Assembly: GCA_020846935.1 (NCBI GenBank)
Contig: JADLCY010000010.1
Location: 186,001 to 250,000, forward strand
DNA: 64,000 nucleotides
Source: Gemmatimonadaceae bacterium
Lineage (GTDB): Bacteria; Gemmatimonadota; Gemmatimonadetes; Gemmatimonadales; Gemmatimonadaceae
Direction of reading: 5' to 3'
Positions within the stretch are counted from its first letter, which is position 1, and every line of letters begins with the position of its first letter. Positions 1 to 9,238 of the stretch are shown here, in pieces. The position numbers and the translations under genes were made by a program. The notes beneath the pieces were generated by a model, which was not told the DNA's origin, made no database searches, and saw only the letters and a program-made list of their open reading frames with translations.

Positions 1-2
1 AC

Positions 3-2228
3 GGCGGGTTCGTGATTCCGCCCGGCAGCCGGCGCGTTGCGGCCTCGGGCGGCGTGGCGCTGGACGATGCCGGGCCGGTGCCCGGCGCCTCGGGCACCGC
101 CGGCCTGCGCGTCCTCACCGATCACGAGATCTTCCGGCGCGACCGCCGGCTGCGGCGCGCGAGGCGATACGCCACCGGGTCCGTCCTCGAGACCATCACG
201 CAGCTCAAGGCAGGCGACTACGTGGTCCACCTCGAACACGGCGTCGGGATCTATCGCGGCATCGAGCAGATGTTCATCCGCGAGAGCACCATCGAAGTAG
301 CGGTGATCGAATACGAGGGCGGTGACCGCCTCAACGTGCCGCTGTATCGCATCGACCAGATCGAACGCTACCGCTCGGGTGTGGACGTCGGCGATGACGC
401 CCCGCCACCCAGGCTGCACAAGCTCGGCGGCCGTCGCTGGGCACAGCAACGCGATCGCACGCGCATCGCGATCGAGGCGATGACGCAGGAACTGCTCGAA
501 CTGTACGCCCGCCGCAAGGTTGCCGAGCGGCCGCCCCATGCGGCGGATACCGCATGGCAAAAGCAGCTCGAGTCGTCGTTCCTGTTCGAGGACACGCCGG
601 ACCAGCGCAAGGCGACCGAAGACGTCAAGCGCGACCTCGAAGGGCAGCGACCGATGGACCGGCTGCTGGTCGGCGACGTGGGCTACGGCAAGACCGAGGT
701 CGCCATCCGTGCCGCGTTCAAGGCGGTGCAGAGCGGGCGGCAGGTGGCCGTGCTCGTCCCGACGACGATCCTGGCTGACCAGCACTACCGCACGTTCACC
801 GATCGCATGGCCGACTTCCCGATCAAGGTGGCGGCCATGAGCCGCTTCCAGACGGCGAAGGAGCAGGCGCAGGTGCTGGCCGAACTCAAGGCCGGCAACA
901 TCGACATCGTCATCGGCACGCACCGCCTGCTGTCCGATGACGTGACGTTCCGGGCGCTCGGCCTGATCGTCGTCGACGAGGAGCATCGGTTTGGCGTCAA
1001 GCACAAGGAACGGCTCAAGCAGCTCAAGCTGGAGACGGACGTGCTCACCCTCACGGCGACGCCGATCCCGCGCACGTTGCATCTGTCGCTCGCCGGTCTG
1101 CGCGACATGACGCTCATGCAGACGGCGCCGCGCGACCGTTCGCCGGTGCTCACGTTCGTCGAGCCATGGGACGACGGCATCATGGAAGAAGGCATCGCCC
1201 GCGAGATCGATCGCGGCGGCCAGGTGTTCTTCGTCCACAACCGCATCGAAACGATCCAGGCCATCGCCGACCACATCGCGCGGGTGGCGCCGCGGGCCCG
1301 CATCGCGGTCGGCCACGGCCAGATGAAGGAGAAGGATCTCGAAGACGTGATGCACCGCTTCGTCAGCGGCGAGGTCGACATCCTGGTGTCCACGCTCATC
1401 GTCGAATCCGGCCTCGACGTGCCGAACGCGAACACGATGTACATCAACCGCGCCGACACGTTCGGGCTGGCGCAACTCTACCAGCTGCGCGGGCGCGTGG
1501 GTCGTTCACACCGTCGGGCCTACTGCTATCTCATGGTTCCCGATCGCGTGGACGAAGATGCGGAGCGAAGGCTCAAGGTGCTGGAACACCACACCGAGCT
1601 GGGGGCCGGGTATCGCATCGCGCTCAAGGACATGGAACTGCGTGGAGCCGGCAACCTGCTGGGTGCCGAGCAGTCGGGGCACGTACACGCGGTCGGGTTC
1701 GACCTGTATCTGCGCATGCTCGAGCAGACCGTGCGTCGCGTCCAGCTGGGCGAACTCGCGCCCAGGGCCGCCCCTGCCGACATCTCGATCGACGCCCCGG
1801 CCTTTCTGCCGGACGACTACGTCCCGTCCCAGGAGGCCAAGCTCGACATCTATCGGCGGCTTGGGGCGGCGGAGCACCCGGAACAGGTCGACGCCGTCCG
1901 GTTGGAGCTCAAGGATCGGTTTGGCCCGCTCCCGCCACCGGCGGCCAACCTCTTGAACAGCACCACCCTGCGTGTGGCCGGCGGGGACCTTGGGATCGAG
2001 GGGATTCTGGTGCATGGTGACGAGGCCCGTGTTACCTTTCGCGACTCCGTGGTGCCGCGGCTCAAGTCGCTGTCGGCCGCCTTCGGGGAGGTGCAGTTCC
2101 GCGCCGAAGTCCGGCGTCCGCACCCGCTCTCGCTCAAGCTCACCCGGCTGGGTGGCTCGGGCATCATCGACGGACTCGTCCGCGCGTTGCAGCTCATGCG
2201 GCCGGCCTCACGACCCATTCCCCAATGA
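3..2228 (+). CDS. mfd: Transcription-repair coupling factor Mfd, 3' part (5' cut by window edge)
   Basis: ATP-driven DNA translocase that removes RNA polymerase stalled at lesions and recruits UvrA. The frame is open to the left edge, so the GTG at 12 is probably internal; about 740 of the roughly 1,150 residues usual for Mfd are present. Numbering from that GTG, the RNA-polymerase interaction domain lies near residues 65-122, the Walker A motif GDVGYGKT at 221-228 and the DEEH box at 322-325. The GRVGRS motif and the C-terminal TRCF/D7 domain follow. The UvrA-binding N-terminal modules are outside the window. The stop overlaps the start of the next gene as ATGA, so the two are probably co-translated. 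Confidence 0.97.
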   Translation, partial: GGFVIPPGSRRVAASGGVALDDAGPVPGASGTAGLRVLTDHEIFRRDRRLRRARRYATGSVLETITQLKAGDYVVHLEHGVGIYRGIEQMFIRESTIEVAVIEYEGGDRLNVPLYRIDQIERYRSGVDVGDDAPPPRLHKLGGRRWAQQRDRTRIAIEAMTQELLELYARRKVAERPPHAADTAWQKQLESSFLFEDTPDQRKATEDVKRDLEGQRPMDRLLVGDVGYGKTEVAIRAAFKAVQSGRQVAVLVPTTILADQHYRTFTDRMADFPIKVAAMSRFQTAKEQAQVLAELKAGNIDIVIGTHRLLSDDVTFRALGLIVVDEEHRFGVKHKERLKQLKLETDVLTLTATPIPRTLHLSLAGLRDMTLMQTAPRDRSPVLTFVEPWDDGIMEEGIAREIDRGGQVFFVHNRIETIQAIADHIARVAPRARIAVGHGQMKEKDLEDVMHRFVSGEVDILVSTLIVESGLDVPNANTMYINRADTFGLAQLYQLRGRVGRSHRRAYCYLMVPDRVDEDAERRLKVLEHHTELGAGYRIALKDMELRGAGNLLGAEQSGHVHAVGFDLYLRMLEQTVRRVQLGELAPRAAPADISIDAPAFLPDDYVPSQEAKLDIYRRLGAAEHPEQVDAVRLELKDRFGPLPPPAANLLNSTTLRVAGGDLGIEGILVHGDEARVTFRDSVVPRLKSLSAAFGEVQFRAEVRRPHPLSLKLTRLGGSGIIDGLVRALQLMRPASRPIPQ

Positions 2229-3658
2229 TCAAACACCTCCGCGTTCTCGGCTTGGCCGGTCTGACGATTCTCTCGGCGTGCGATGGCCTCAAGGAGGCGC
2301 TGACCGCACACGTGGACGTCGTGGCCCGCGCGGGGTCACAGGAGCTGGCCGTGCAGACCATGGCCGACATGATGGGCAAGTCGCAGGTGCCCGTCCGTCG
2401 CGAAGTGGCGCAGAGCATCGCCGATGCATGGGTGAACTTCCACCTCCTCGGTGAAGCGGCGATCAACGCGGACTCGCTCGACGATCGCAAGCTGATCGAT
2501 GAGGTGATGTGGCCGGTGATCACCCAGGCCCGCACGCAGAAGTTCTACAAGGTGCTCACCGATTCGTGGGTCGCCGACACCACCAACCTCGAGCAGAAGT
2601 ACGCGACGGGTGAACTCCTCGCCGCGCGCCACATCCTGTTCTCGCTGCCGCAGGGGCAGGAGTCGACGGGCAGTGACTCCACGCTCAAGAAGGCCGAAGG
2701 CGTGCTCGCCCGCACCACGAGCGCCAACTTCGCGGCCATGGCCAAGCAGTACGGTTCCGACGGCACCAAGGACCAGGGCGGCGACCTCGGCGTCTTTGCT
2801 CCGTCGATGATGGTGCCTGATTTCGCGAAGGCCGTCAGCGCACTCAAGCCTGGCGAGATCGGGCCGCTGGTGAAGACGCAGTTTGGCTACCACATCGTGC
2901 GTCGCTCCACCTACCCGGAAGTCGCCGAGGCCTTCAAGCAGCAGTGGGTGCAGCGCCAGCGCACGGTCTCGGAGAGCACCTACATCACGGGACTCGAGAA
3001 CGCGGCGAAGATCACGATCGAGCCCACGGTCGCCAAGACGGTGAAGGCCCTCGCCGCCGATCCCGCCGCGCACGAAGACGACAACACGGCGGTTGCCAAG
3101 TCGACGCTGGGAACCTTCAGGGCGAGTGACGTCGTGCGCTGGCTCAACGGCTTCCCCAATCCCGACCAGGTGCGTTCGCAGATCGCCGGCGCGCCGGACT
3201 CGGTCATGCAGCTCCTGGTCCGTCAGCTGCTCCGCAATGAACTGATCCTCAAGGCCGCCGACAGCGCCAAGGTCACCGTGGACTCCACGGAACGCGCCGA
3301 GATCTACAAGTCGTTTGCCGCGATCGTGCAGAATGCATTCGCCGGACTGCGCATCACCCAGAGCAACCTGCAGGATTCGGCAAAGACCAAGGCCGAACGC
3401 GAGAAGATCGTCCCGGCGCGCATCGACGGCTACTTCTCCAGGCTCGTCAACGGCCAGGAGCAGTTCGTGGAAATCCCGCAGCCGGTCGTGCAGGCGCTGC
3501 GCAAGAAGTACGAGTGGAAGGTCAACGCCGCCGGGCTCGATCGTGCGGTCCAGGCGGCGCAGGCCATCCGGGCGAAGGAAGACTCGGCCAAGGCCGCCGC
3601 GATGCCCAAGTCCGCGGTGCCGATGCCAGGCGGGCAGCCGGACTCGACCAGGAAGTAG
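2225..3658 (+). CDS. Parvulin-type peptidyl-prolyl isomerase lipoprotein
   Basis: Predicted periplasmic folding factor of the PrsA/SurA kind, 477 residues. The N-terminus is a lipoprotein signal ending in LSAC, with Cys19 as the lipidated residue. A PpiC rotamase domain covers about residues 130-230: it opens with ARHILFSLP, contains the GGDLG turn and closes with FGYHIV. Flanking helices before and after it would form the chaperone part. The C-terminal 30 residues are rich in Lys, Ala and Pro. The ATG overlaps the mfd stop by four bases. A second parvulin-domain gene follows after 100 bp, so the two may act on the same outer-membrane clients. The rotamase domain is clear; the substrate is not. 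Confidence 0.88.
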   Translation: MIKHLRVLGLAGLTILSACDGLKEALTAHVDVVARAGSQELAVQTMADMMGKSQVPVRREVAQSIADAWVNFHLLGEAAINADSLDDRKLIDEVMWPVITQARTQKFYKVLTDSWVADTTNLEQKYATGELLAARHILFSLPQGQESTGSDSTLKKAEGVLARTTSANFAAMAKQYGSDGTKDQGGDLGVFAPSMMVPDFAKAVSALKPGEIGPLVKTQFGYHIVRRSTYPEVAEAFKQQWVQRQRTVSESTYITGLENAAKITIEPTVAKTVKALAADPAAHEDDNTAVAKSTLGTFRASDVVRWLNGFPNPDQVRSQIAGAPDSVMQLLVRQLLRNELILKAADSAKVTVDSTERAEIYKSFAAIVQNAFAGLRITQSNLQDSAKTKAEREKIVPARIDGYFSRLVNGQEQFVEIPQPVVQALRKKYEWKVNAAGLDRAVQAAQAIRAKEDSAKAAAMPKSAVPMPGGQPDSTRK

Positions 3659-3668
3659 TGAGTGGAGT

Positions 3669-3706
3669 GACGGGCCCGTGTCGGCGATCGCTGAACCGGG
3701 CCCGTC
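3669..3706 (+). terminator. 10-bp inverted repeat between the two isomerase genes
   Basis: Left arm gacgggcccg at 3669-3678 and right arm cgggcccgtc at 3697-3706 pair perfectly around an 18-base loop. It lies 10 bases after the stop of the upstream isomerase. No T-run follows, so it may be an attenuating hairpin rather than a full terminator. Confidence 0.45.
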
Positions 3707-3758
3707 GCGCTCGTTGCTCCCAGGCAACCTCGATCGAGGAACACGGGTACCAACCTTC

Positions 3759-5120
3759 ATGCGGACTTTCACTCACGCCCTCGTAGCGCTCGCGCTGGCC
3801 GCCGGTTCGGCGGGCGCGCAGGATAGCGCATCCACGGCACTCCGGATCGACGTCGATCGCATCGTCGCGGTCGTCGGCCAGACGCCGATTCTGTGGAGCG
3901 AGGTGCTCGAGCAGGTGAACATCCGCCGCGCGCGCGGCATCCAGATGCCGACCGATCCCGCCGAGCAGCTCAAGTTCGCGCGCGATGTGCTCGGTGAAAT
4001 GATCGATGTCGAGGTCATGGTGCAGAAAGCGCGCACCGACACCTCGATCGTCGTGACCGATGCCGATATCACCGAAAACGTCGAGCAGCGGCTCAAGCAG
4101 CTGCGCGGCCAGTTCAAGTCCGACCAGGAGCTCGCGCAGGCGCTCAAGGGCGACGGCTTCGGTACTGTCGAGGAGTACCGCCGCTGGATGATGGATCAGG
4201 CTCGGCGCGCGACGATGCAGCAGCGCCTCGTCCAGAAGCTGCGCCAGGACGGCAAGATGGTCACCGTGGGCGTCTCCGAAGCCGAGATCACCGAAGCGTT
4301 CGAGCGCGAGAAGGCGCGGCTCCCCAAGCGACCGGCCACGGTGACGTTCCGGCAGATCGTCGTCCCCACCACAGCCTCCGAGGCCGCAAAGAAGGTTGCG
4401 CGCGCCAAGGCTGACTCCATCCTCAAGGAACTGCTCGACGGCGGTGACTTTGAGAAGATCGCCAAGCGCGAGTCCATGGATTCGGCATCGGCGGTGCAGG
4501 GCGGTGACCTCGGCTGGAATCGCCGGGGCGCCATGGTGCAGGCCTTCGACGAAATGATGTTCTACCTGCCGCCGGGGCAGGTCAGTCCGCTCGTCGAGAC
4601 GCAGTTCGGCTTTCACATCATTCGTGTGGACCGCGTCCAGCCATCGGAACGGAAGGCGCGCCACATCCTGATCAAGCCGACGTACAACTCCACCGATGTG
4701 GAGCGCGCGCGGCTCCGTGCGGATTCGGTGCTCGCGCAGTGGAAGGCCGGAGTGCCTTACGACACCCTCGTCGCCCGGTATCACGACATCGCCTCCGACG
4801 AGGCGCGCGGCGTGCTGGAGCCCTTCGAGCGCTCCCGCCTGCCGGAGTCGTACCAGCAGGCGTTCACCGGCAAGGTCAATGGCGATTTCGTGGCGCCGTT
4901 CCCCGTCGAGGACCGTCAGCGTGGCGTTCCCAAGTTTGTCGTCGCACAGCTGATCACCGCGTCCGAAGAGGGCGATTACACCGTGCAGGATCTGCGCAAC
5001 CAGATCCGCGACCAGCTGAGCGAGGAAAAGTCCATGCGCCGGCTGCTGGACGCCCTCCGCAAGGAGACGTTCGTCGGCATCATGCTCGACACCGACGCCA
5101 AGAAGGTCGCGTCGCCCTAG
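3759..5120 (+). CDS. SurA-like periplasmic peptidyl-prolyl isomerase
   Basis: Predicted periplasmic chaperone for outer-membrane protein assembly, 453 residues, the size of typical SurA. The frame is open upstream to about 3315, but the ATG at 3759 is chosen because it is followed at once by a signal peptide (MRTFTHALVALALAAGSAGA, cleavage near AQD). A SurA N-terminal helical domain (IVAVVGQTPILWSEVLEQV) follows. The first PpiC domain starts around TVTFRQIVVP and includes GGDLGWN and FGFHIIRV; a second, more diverged one starts at KARHILIKP. It follows another parvulin-domain lipoprotein and precedes pdxA, an order reminiscent of the surA-pdxA pairing in Proteobacteria. Confidence 0.9.
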   Translation: MRTFTHALVALALAAGSAGAQDSASTALRIDVDRIVAVVGQTPILWSEVLEQVNIRRARGIQMPTDPAEQLKFARDVLGEMIDVEVMVQKARTDTSIVVTDADITENVEQRLKQLRGQFKSDQELAQALKGDGFGTVEEYRRWMMDQARRATMQQRLVQKLRQDGKMVTVGVSEAEITEAFEREKARLPKRPATVTFRQIVVPTTASEAAKKVARAKADSILKELLDGGDFEKIAKRESMDSASAVQGGDLGWNRRGAMVQAFDEMMFYLPPGQVSPLVETQFGFHIIRVDRVQPSERKARHILIKPTYNSTDVERARLRADSVLAQWKAGVPYDTLVARYHDIASDEARGVLEPFERSRLPESYQQAFTGKVNGDFVAPFPVEDRQRGVPKFVVAQLITASEEGDYTVQDLRNQIRDQLSEEKSMRRLLDALRKETFVGIMLDTDAKKVASP

Positions 5121-5143
5121 GCCGCGTCTGCGTGTCAGCCCAC

Positions 5144-6046
5144 ATGCCTGACGCGCTGCCGCGACTCGCGCTCACGCTCGGTGACCCGCGAGGCATCGGG
5201 CCCGAGATCATCGCGAAAGCACTCCCGCACGCCCGGGATCTGGCCGAGTGGGTGCTCGTGGGCCCCACGGGCTGCGGACTCGATGTCACGGAGTCCGTGG
5301 GCGAATGGCACAACGGGTCGTCGGATGCGGCGCGCGCGGGTCAGCTCGCCGGGCGCGCCATCGCCCGCGCCATCGAGCTGGCCCAGTCCCGCGCCGTCGA
5401 CGGCATCGTCACCGCACCGATCGACAAGGCCGCCCTGCTCGCCGGCGGCTTCGACTACCCGGGCCACACGGAGATGCTGGCCCAGCTCACCGGGGCGCGC
5501 GTCGCCATGATGCTGGCGTCACCGCGACTCCGGGTCGTACTGGCCACGACCCACATCCCGCTGCGCACCGTTGCGTCCGCGCTGACCGCGCAGGCTCTCG
5601 AAGACGCCATCGCGGTTACACGCGCGGGACTCATCGCGTGGTTCGGCATCGCCGAGCCCCGGATCGCGTTGTGCGCGGTGAACCCGCACGCTGGTGACGG
5701 CGGGCGGTTCGGGACCGAAGACGACGACGTGCTCGCGCCCGTGGCCGCAAGGCTCGGCGTTGCGGGTCCGTTTCCGGCCGACACGGTCTTCGTGCGCGCG
5801 ATGCGTGGCGCGTTCGACGCCGTCATCGCTCCCTACCACGACGTGGGCATGACCGCGATCAAGGTGGCGTCGTTCGGTGAAGCGGTGAACGTGACGCTCG
5901 GTCTGCCGTTCCCGCGCACGTCACCCGATCACGGCACGGCGCTGGACATCGCGGGGCAGGGCATCGCGGACCACGGAAGCATGCTCGCGGCGATGCGCGA
6001 GGCCGCGCGCATCGCCGCGACGCGTGTTCACCGCGAAGGTGCCTGA
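5144..6046 (+). CDS. pdxA: 4-hydroxythreonine-4-phosphate dehydrogenase PdxA
   Basis: NAD-dependent enzyme of the DXP-dependent pyridoxal phosphate pathway; oxidises 4-phosphohydroxy-L-threonine. Family signatures are the N-terminal TLGDPRGIGPEI, the three metal-ligand regions (PGHTEML, NPHAGDGG and YHDVGMTAIK) and RTSPDHGTALDIAG near the C-terminus. At 300 residues it is about 30 shorter than the E. coli enzyme. The ATG at 5144 is used; an in-frame GTG at 5132 would add four residues. It lies 23 bp after the SurA-like gene. Its 3' end overlaps the converging CorC-like gene by 19 bp. Confidence 0.93.
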   Translation: MPDALPRLALTLGDPRGIGPEIIAKALPHARDLAEWVLVGPTGCGLDVTESVGEWHNGSSDAARAGQLAGRAIARAIELAQSRAVDGIVTAPIDKAALLAGGFDYPGHTEMLAQLTGARVAMMLASPRLRVVLATTHIPLRTVASALTAQALEDAIAVTRAGLIAWFGIAEPRIALCAVNPHAGDGGRFGTEDDDVLAPVAARLGVAGPFPADTVFVRAMRGAFDAVIAPYHDVGMTAIKVASFGEAVNVTLGLPFPRTSPDHGTALDIAGQGIADHGSMLAAMREAARIAATRVHREGA

Positions 6047-7374
6047 CGAGCCGCGGCGCCAGCGTCGCCCGCGCCGTCCGCGCCAGCGCCGTCGATGCCC
6101 AGCGCGATCGTCTTGATCCGGCGCCCGTCCATCTCGCGCACGGTGAGCGTCGTGCCGAGCACCACCACCCGGTCACCGAGCTGCGGGAGTCGGCCGAGCG
6201 CACCAAAGACGTAGCCACCGATCGTCGTGTAGTCCTCGTCGGTCAGGCCCAGGCCGTACGCCTCGTTCACATCCGTGACATGCGTCTCCCCCGGGATCAG
6301 CGTTTCCCCGGAAATCGACGTCGACGCCCGGCGCTCCGGCTCGTCGTATTCGTCCAGGATCTCGCCCACGATCTCCTCGAGCAGATCCTCCATCGTCACG
6401 ATCCCCGCCGTGCCGCCGAACTCGTCGAGCACGATAGCCATGTGCTCCTTGCGCCGCTTGAAGTCCGACAGCACCTCCTCCACTTCGCGCGACCCCGGCA
6501 CCACGTGCACCTCACGCATGATCTGCCGGAGTTCGAACCCTTCGGTGTTGCGGCGCACCGCCCGCAGCAGATCCTTGGCCAGCACGATTCCGACCACGTT
6601 GTCCAGCGAATCCTCGTAGACGGGGTAACGCGAAAAGTTGCTCTCCTCGACGATGGCGCACGCCTCGTCGATCGTCGACTCCACCGGCATCGCCACCACA
6701 GCCGTCCGCGGCGTCATGACCTCGCGCGCGTTTTTCTCCGAGAACTCGAAGACGCCCTCGATCAGCTCGGCGTCCTGTGGCTGGATCGCGCCACCTTCTT
6801 CGGCGTGCTCGACGAGCATGCGCAGCTCATCCGGTGAATGCACGGTCTCCTCAGACACGCTCCCCTGCTGCCCAAAGAGCCGCAGCACGACCTCGGCGGA
6901 GCGGTTGAGGACCCAGGTGAACGGCGCGGTGAGCCAGGCGAACACCAGCAGCGGAGGCGCCAGCCACTTGGCGACGACTTCCGGGTGGTTGAGCGCGGCG
7001 GCGCGTGGCGCCAGCTCACCAAAGACGACGTGCATGAACGTCGCGACCGTCAGCGCCACCGCGGCCGCGATGCTCACGCGCAGCGAGGCGTCGATCGCCA
7101 CCGGAAGGTTCGCGAACCAGTGCTCGAACAGCGCTCCGAGCACGCGCTCGGCCACCCAGCCCAGCCCGAGCGAGGCGAGCGTGATCCCCAGCTGCGACGC
7201 CGAGAGCACCTTGGTGAGGTTTCCCGTGGCCCGGAGCGCGATGCCCGCCACCCGGTCCCCCCCGCGGACCATTGCTTCGAGCCGCGTGCGCCGCGACCGC
7301 ACGAGCGCAAACTCCACGGCCACAAAGAAGCCGTTGAGCAGGAGCAGGAGGATGACCGTCAGGGCGCTCGACAC
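6028..7374 (-). CDS. CorC/HlyC-family membrane protein (CNNM-CBS-CorC)
   Basis: Predicted divalent-cation (Mg/Co) transport protein of the hemolysin C/CorC/CNNM family, 448 residues. An N-terminal DUF21/CNNM membrane domain starts at LTVILLLLLNGFFVAVEFAL, a pair of CBS domains follows (around EVMTPRTAVVAMP and VVGIVLAKDLL), and the C-terminal CorC_HlyC domain (LPQLGDRVVVLG) ends the protein. The GTG at 7374 is chosen because it sits directly before the first membrane helix. The frame stays open to 7596 through a low-complexity C-rich tract that would code for an implausible Cys/Gly/Arg-rich leader. It converges with pdxA (19-bp overlap) and diverges from the CDF exporter gene. Confidence 0.9.
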   Translation of the reverse strand: MSSALTVILLLLLNGFFVAVEFALVRSRRTRLEAMVRGGDRVAGIALRATGNLTKVLSASQLGITLASLGLGWVAERVLGALFEHWFANLPVAIDASLRVSIAAAVALTVATFMHVVFGELAPRAAALNHPEVVAKWLAPPLLVFAWLTAPFTWVLNRSAEVVLRLFGQQGSVSEETVHSPDELRMLVEHAEEGGAIQPQDAELIEGVFEFSEKNAREVMTPRTAVVAMPVESTIDEACAIVEESNFSRYPVYEDSLDNVVGIVLAKDLLRAVRRNTEGFELRQIMREVHVVPGSREVEEVLSDFKRRKEHMAIVLDEFGGTAGIVTMEDLLEEIVGEILDEYDEPERRASTSISGETLIPGETHVTDVNEAYGLGLTDEDYTTIGGYVFGALGRLPQLGDRVVVLGTTLTVREMDGRRIKTIALGIDGAGADGAGDAGAAARQAPSR

Positions 7375-7469
7375 GTCGATGCAAATTGGGGGCGCCGCGC
7401 GGTCTGCGGAATCCGGTGCCTGCGACCCGTCGATGTGCGGCCCGCCTTGCGCGCCGCCCGCCGACCGCA

Positions 7470-7680
7470 TAGCCCTCCACACCCGCACACCCGCACACCC
7501 GCACACCCGCTGCACCCGCACATCCGCCACACCCGCTGCACCCGCCGCACCCCAACGCATCCGACCTTCCCAACGCAGCCCACGCAGCCGACGCACCGGA
7601 CGCAGCCCGACGCAGCCGACACACCCGTCTCGCCCGCCAGACCCGCCAAACCCGCCAAACCGCAGCCAGACCCCAGCCCG
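7470..7680. repeat. C-rich low-complexity tract between divergent transport genes
   Basis: The 314-bp gap 7375-7688 contains no supported gene. Its core is made of short reiterated units: cacacccg several times in a row near 7480-7515, then imperfect cgcagccgacg units near 7575-7620 and cccgccaaac units near 7640-7670. The + strand is almost purine-free in places. It must contain the promoters of both flanking genes, but no clear -35/-10 pair was recognised. Confidence 0.7.
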
Positions 7681-7688
7681 CCAGCACC

Positions 7689-8606
7689 TTGCAGCGCCAC
7701 GACCACGACCACGCCCACGCGCACGCCCACCCGCACGACTCCCACGCCGATGAGCAGCAGCGGCGTCGGCTGCTGCTGGCGCTGGTGCTCACCTCCCTGT
7801 TCCTGGTGGCCGAGGTCGTGGGCGGCATCGTGGCCAACTCGCTGGCGCTGCTCGCCGACGCCGGCCACATGTTCACCGACGTTGCGGCCCTTGGCCTGTC
7901 GCTGTTCGTCGCCTGGTTCAGCCGGCAGCCCGCGACGCCGCAGAAGACCTACGGCTACCTGCGCTGGGAAGTGCTGGCCGCGTTCATCAATGGGGCCGCC
8001 CTGCTCGTCGTCTCCGCGGCCATCGTGTGGGAGGCGATCGCGCGTTTCCGGGCGCCCGAGCCCGTGGCCGACACGACCATGCTCCTCATCGCGGTCGGCG
8101 GCCTGATCGTGAACGCGGTGTGCGCCTGGCTGCTTCACGGCCTGCACCAGCACAGCATGAACACCCGCGGTGCCTACCTCCACGTTCTCGGCGACCTGCT
8201 CGGCTCCGTCGGGACCGTGGCGGCCGCGCTGATCATCCGCTGGACGGGGTGGTTGGCCGCCGACCCGCTGGCATCGGTCATCGTGACGCTCCTCGTGGTG
8301 CGCTCGGCCTGGCGTCTCGTGCACGAGAGCGTCGACGTGCTGCTGGAGTCGACCCCTTCGCACATCTCACTCGGTGCCGTACGAGCGCGGCTGGAGGCCC
8401 TCCCGGGGGTGACGTCGGTCCATGACCTGCATGTCTGGACCGTGACCTCGGGAACGATCGCGATGAGCGCGCACGCCATCATCCCCGAGCCGGCGCAGCA
8501 TCAGGAGTTCCTGGAGCAGTCCGTGGCGGCGATGCGCGAGTTCGGCATCGGCCATGTCACCGTGCAGATCGAGCGCGAGGAGATCTGCCGGGAAGCACAC
8601 GCCTGA
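7689..8606 (+). CDS. Cation diffusion facilitator (CzcD/ZitB-like)
   Basis: Proton-coupled exporter of Zn2+ or related divalent metals in the inner membrane, 305 residues. The start is TTG at 7689. The first 20 residues are a His/Asp-rich metal-binding tail (RHDHDHAHAHAHPHD). The CDF metal site is visible as ADAGHMFTD in helix 2 and HVLGDLLGSVG in helix 5. Six helices precede a cytoplasmic ferredoxin-like domain (ARLEALPGVTSVHDLHVWTV). It is transcribed away from a CorC-like gene, so both neighbours handle divalent cations. The exact metal cannot be told from sequence. Confidence 0.93.
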   Translation: MQRHDHDHAHAHAHPHDSHADEQQRRRLLLALVLTSLFLVAEVVGGIVANSLALLADAGHMFTDVAALGLSLFVAWFSRQPATPQKTYGYLRWEVLAAFINGAALLVVSAAIVWEAIARFRAPEPVADTTMLLIAVGGLIVNAVCAWLLHGLHQHSMNTRGAYLHVLGDLLGSVGTVAAALIIRWTGWLAADPLASVIVTLLVVRSAWRLVHESVDVLLESTPSHISLGAVRARLEALPGVTSVHDLHVWTVTSGTIAMSAHAIIPEPAQHQEFLEQSVAAMREFGIGHVTVQIEREEICREAHA

Positions 8607-8746
8607 GTCGTGTGCGGAGGGTCACACGGCGGGGCCGATAGCCGCCGGGACAGTCCAGAATTGTGATTCCGGTGACGATGCTTTCAGGGAGAACCCACCC
8701 GACCCGGCGGTGACAGGAGCTGCCGCCGGGGCGTCCTTGACCCGAT

Positions 8747-9238
8747 ATGCCGCGCACGTCGCCCATGTGGACGATCGTCAACGACTTTCACATCGAGAAA
8801 GTCCGCGTACCCGTCGTGGTGATCACCACGAGCGGGGAGCGGATCGAGGGTGACCTGTTCGCGCAGGCAAACACGCGAACCGAGAGCGGTCACGAGCGCG
8901 CCACCGACGTCGTGAACACGGCCGACGCGTGGTTCCCGATCGCCAACGCCGCCGGCCGCGTGCTGCTGTGCAGCAAGGCGCGTGTGCGCGTCATGCACGT
9001 CTCGGGGGGCGAGGTCGATACGTCCGCGTGGTCACTCGGTACCCCGGCGCAGGTCGTCGTGGTGCTCGATGACGGGCAGCAGGTGTCCGGCACGATCCTC
9101 ATCGAGATGGAGTCGGCCCGTCAGCGCGTGCTCGACTTCCTGAATCGCCTTCCTCTCCGGTTCCTTCCGATTCACACCAGCGGGGGTGTGGTGCTCGTCA
9201 ATCGCGACAACATCGTACACGTGGAGCAGGTGTCCTGA
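8747..9238 (+). CDS. Unknown protein coupled to the PilT-like ATPase
   Basis: 163 residues, no signal peptide or membrane segment; product not recognised. Two stretches resemble each other: residues starting VVVITTSGERIEGDLF and VVVVLDDGQQVSGTIL. Each is a beta-strand, a turn with Gly, and another strand, so an internal duplication of a small beta-barrel (Sm-like) unit is possible; that is inference. An ATG at 8765 is an alternative start. The stop overlaps the ATG of the next gene as TGATG, implying co-translation with the PilT-like ATPase and a related role, perhaps in pilus or adhesion control. Confidence 0.8.
   Translation: MPRTSPMWTIVNDFHIEKVRVPVVVITTSGERIEGDLFAQANTRTESGHERATDVVNTADAWFPIANAAGRVLLCSKARVRVMHVSGGEVDTSAWSLGTPAQVVVVLDDGQQVSGTILIEMESARQRVLDFLNRLPLRFLPIHTSGGVVLVNRDNIVHVEQVS

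Noticed and set aside
3315-3758. Upstream extension of the SurA-like gene
   Set aside because: It overlaps the preceding isomerase gene in another frame and would bury the signal peptide at 3759.
7474-7680. Possible CRISPR array
   Set aside because: Units are only 8-11 bp and directly adjacent, with no spacers and no cas genes.
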